64,000 bases of DNA from Halomonas sp. HL-93 (GTDB lineage Bacteria > Pseudomonadota > Gammaproteobacteria > Pseudomonadales > Halomonadaceae). Position numbers and translations under genes: made by a program. The notes beneath the pieces are model-generated. The model was not told the DNA's origin, did not search any database, and saw nothing but the letters and a program-made list of their open reading frames with translations. The DNA lies in contig NZ_LT593974.1 of NCBI RefSeq assembly GCF_900086985.1, positions 248,001 through 312,000 on the forward strand. The letters run 5' to 3'. Positions 63,333-64,000 of this stretch are shown in pieces; the stretch's first letter is position 1, and every line of letters starts with the position of its first letter.

Positions 63333-64000
63333 ATGACATCTCTCACGCCCATGATCGAAATGCGCAATGTCAGTAAGCACTTTGGCAGCGTCATCGCGTT
63401 AAGCGATATCTCTATGCAGGTTTATGCAGGCCAGGTGATGTGCCTGCTTGGGGATAACGGTGCGGGTAAGTCGACGCTGATTAAAACGCTGTCTGGCGTC
63501 CATCGCCCTACCCACGGTGAGTTGCTACTGGATGGTAAGACCGTTTACTTCAAATCTCCTGCCTACGCCTTGGATGCGGGCATCGCCACGGTCTTCCAAG
63601 ACCTGGCAATGATTCCCCTGATGTCGATTACCCGTAACTTCTTTATGGGCCGCGAGCCAACGGTGGGCTGGGGGCCGTTCAAGCGTATCAATTGGAAATA
63701 CGCTGACCAGATTGCCAAAGCGGAAATGGCAAAAATCGGTATTGATGTGCGTGACCCAAGCCAGCCGGTGGGCACACTTTCCGGCGGTGAGCGCCAATGC
63801 GTGGCGATTGCCAGAGCCGTTTATTTCGGCGCCAAAGTGTTGATTCTGGATGAGCCAACGTCAGCACTTGGGGTCAAGCAAGCCTCCGTGGTCTTACGCT
63901 ATATCGCCAAAGCGCGTGCCGATGGTCTGGCGGTGATCTTTATTACCCACAATGTTCACCATGCCTTCCCGGTGGCTGATGCGTTCACCCTGCTGTCGCG
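63333..64000 (+). CDS. Sugar ABC transporter ATP-binding protein, 5' part only
   Basis: About 222 residues are visible before the window ends in open frame. Walker A is [10 protein letters not shown] (about 36-45), the signature [15 protein letters not shown] and Walker [13 protein letters not shown], followed by the His switch FITHNVHHA. It resembles FrcA/single-domain sugar ATPases; whether a second ATPase domain follows, as in RbsA, cannot be seen. It begins 1 bp after the permease stop. ATG 63333 is the only sensible start. Confidence 0.9.
   Translation, partial: MTSLTPMIEMRNVSKHFGSVIALSDISMQVYAGQVMCLLGDNGAGKSTLIKTLSGVHRPTHGELLLDGKTVYFKSPAYALDAGIATVFQDLAMIPLMSITRNFFMGREPTVGWGPFKRINWKYADQIAKAEMAKIGIDVRDPSQPVGTLSGGERQCVAIARAVYFGAKVLILDEPTSALGVKQASVVLRYIAKARADGLAVIFITHNVHHAFPVADAFTLLS

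Overview
The window reads like a chromosome segment of a moderately GC-rich gammaproteobacterium, most plausibly a marine or halophilic Halomonas-type organism. Pointers are the many TRAP and tripartite tricarboxylate uptake systems, the pntA/pntB transhydrogenase, the NsrR/Hmp pair and the Zur-type operator sequences. Genus is an inference; there is no rRNA or tRNA gene in the window. Nearly all of the DNA is coding.

Layout. (1) 1-6.4 kb: the end of a citryl-CoA lyase-like gene, a family III CoA-transferase, an intradiol ring-cleavage dioxygenase, a complete TRAP transporter and a RutE-like reductase, all on the plus strand. (2) 6.4-9.4 kb: an AT-richer patch with a DUF805 membrane protein, an NfsA-like nitroreductase, a flavin reductase-like protein, a palindromic operator candidate and a three-copy 23-bp-period repeat. 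(3) 9.4-24 kb: a catabolic block with a second CoA-transferase, MmgE/PrpD protein, TctC, crotonase-fold protein, ADP-forming acyl-CoA synthetase, FadB-type bifunctional enzyme, thiolase, TctB, TctA, MFS carrier and a LysR regulator. It looks like uptake, CoA activation and beta-oxidation of an organic (perhaps dicarboxylic) acid.

(4) 24.3-33.4 kb: the most interesting region, a zinc-starvation island. It encodes a DUF1826 protein, a second cysteinyl-tRNA synthetase, an FAD oxidoreductase with a Cys-rich tail, an Acr3/BASS-type permease, a second threonyl-tRNA synthetase, a DksA lacking two zinc ligands, a COG0523 GTPase and FolE2. A strong Zur-box-like palindrome sits before cysS, and weaker ones precede the DUF1826 gene and dksA. 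The DUF1826 protein carries an HxD...H...R pattern like Fe(II)/2-oxoglutarate oxygenases.

(5) 33.6-43 kb: DUF2243 and CtaG-type membrane proteins, agmatinase with a divergent LysR regulator, pntA/pntB with a perfect terminator, an MsbA-like ABC exporter and an aldo/keto reductase. (6) 43-47.4 kb: stress defence, with katG behind an OxyR-like site and nsrR divergent from hmp. (7) 47.4-53 kb: a pxpA/pxpB/pxpC 5-oxoprolinase operon divergent from a TRAP transporter whose binding-protein gene is broken by one in-frame TAA. (8) 53-58.2 kb: two cyclic-di-GMP proteins back to back and a TauE/SafE permease. (9) 58.3-64 kb: an inositol locus, rpiR-iolG-iolB on the minus strand and a sugar ABC transporter on the plus strand that runs off the right edge.

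A recurring layout is a strong stem-loop directly after each of the four solute-binding-protein genes.
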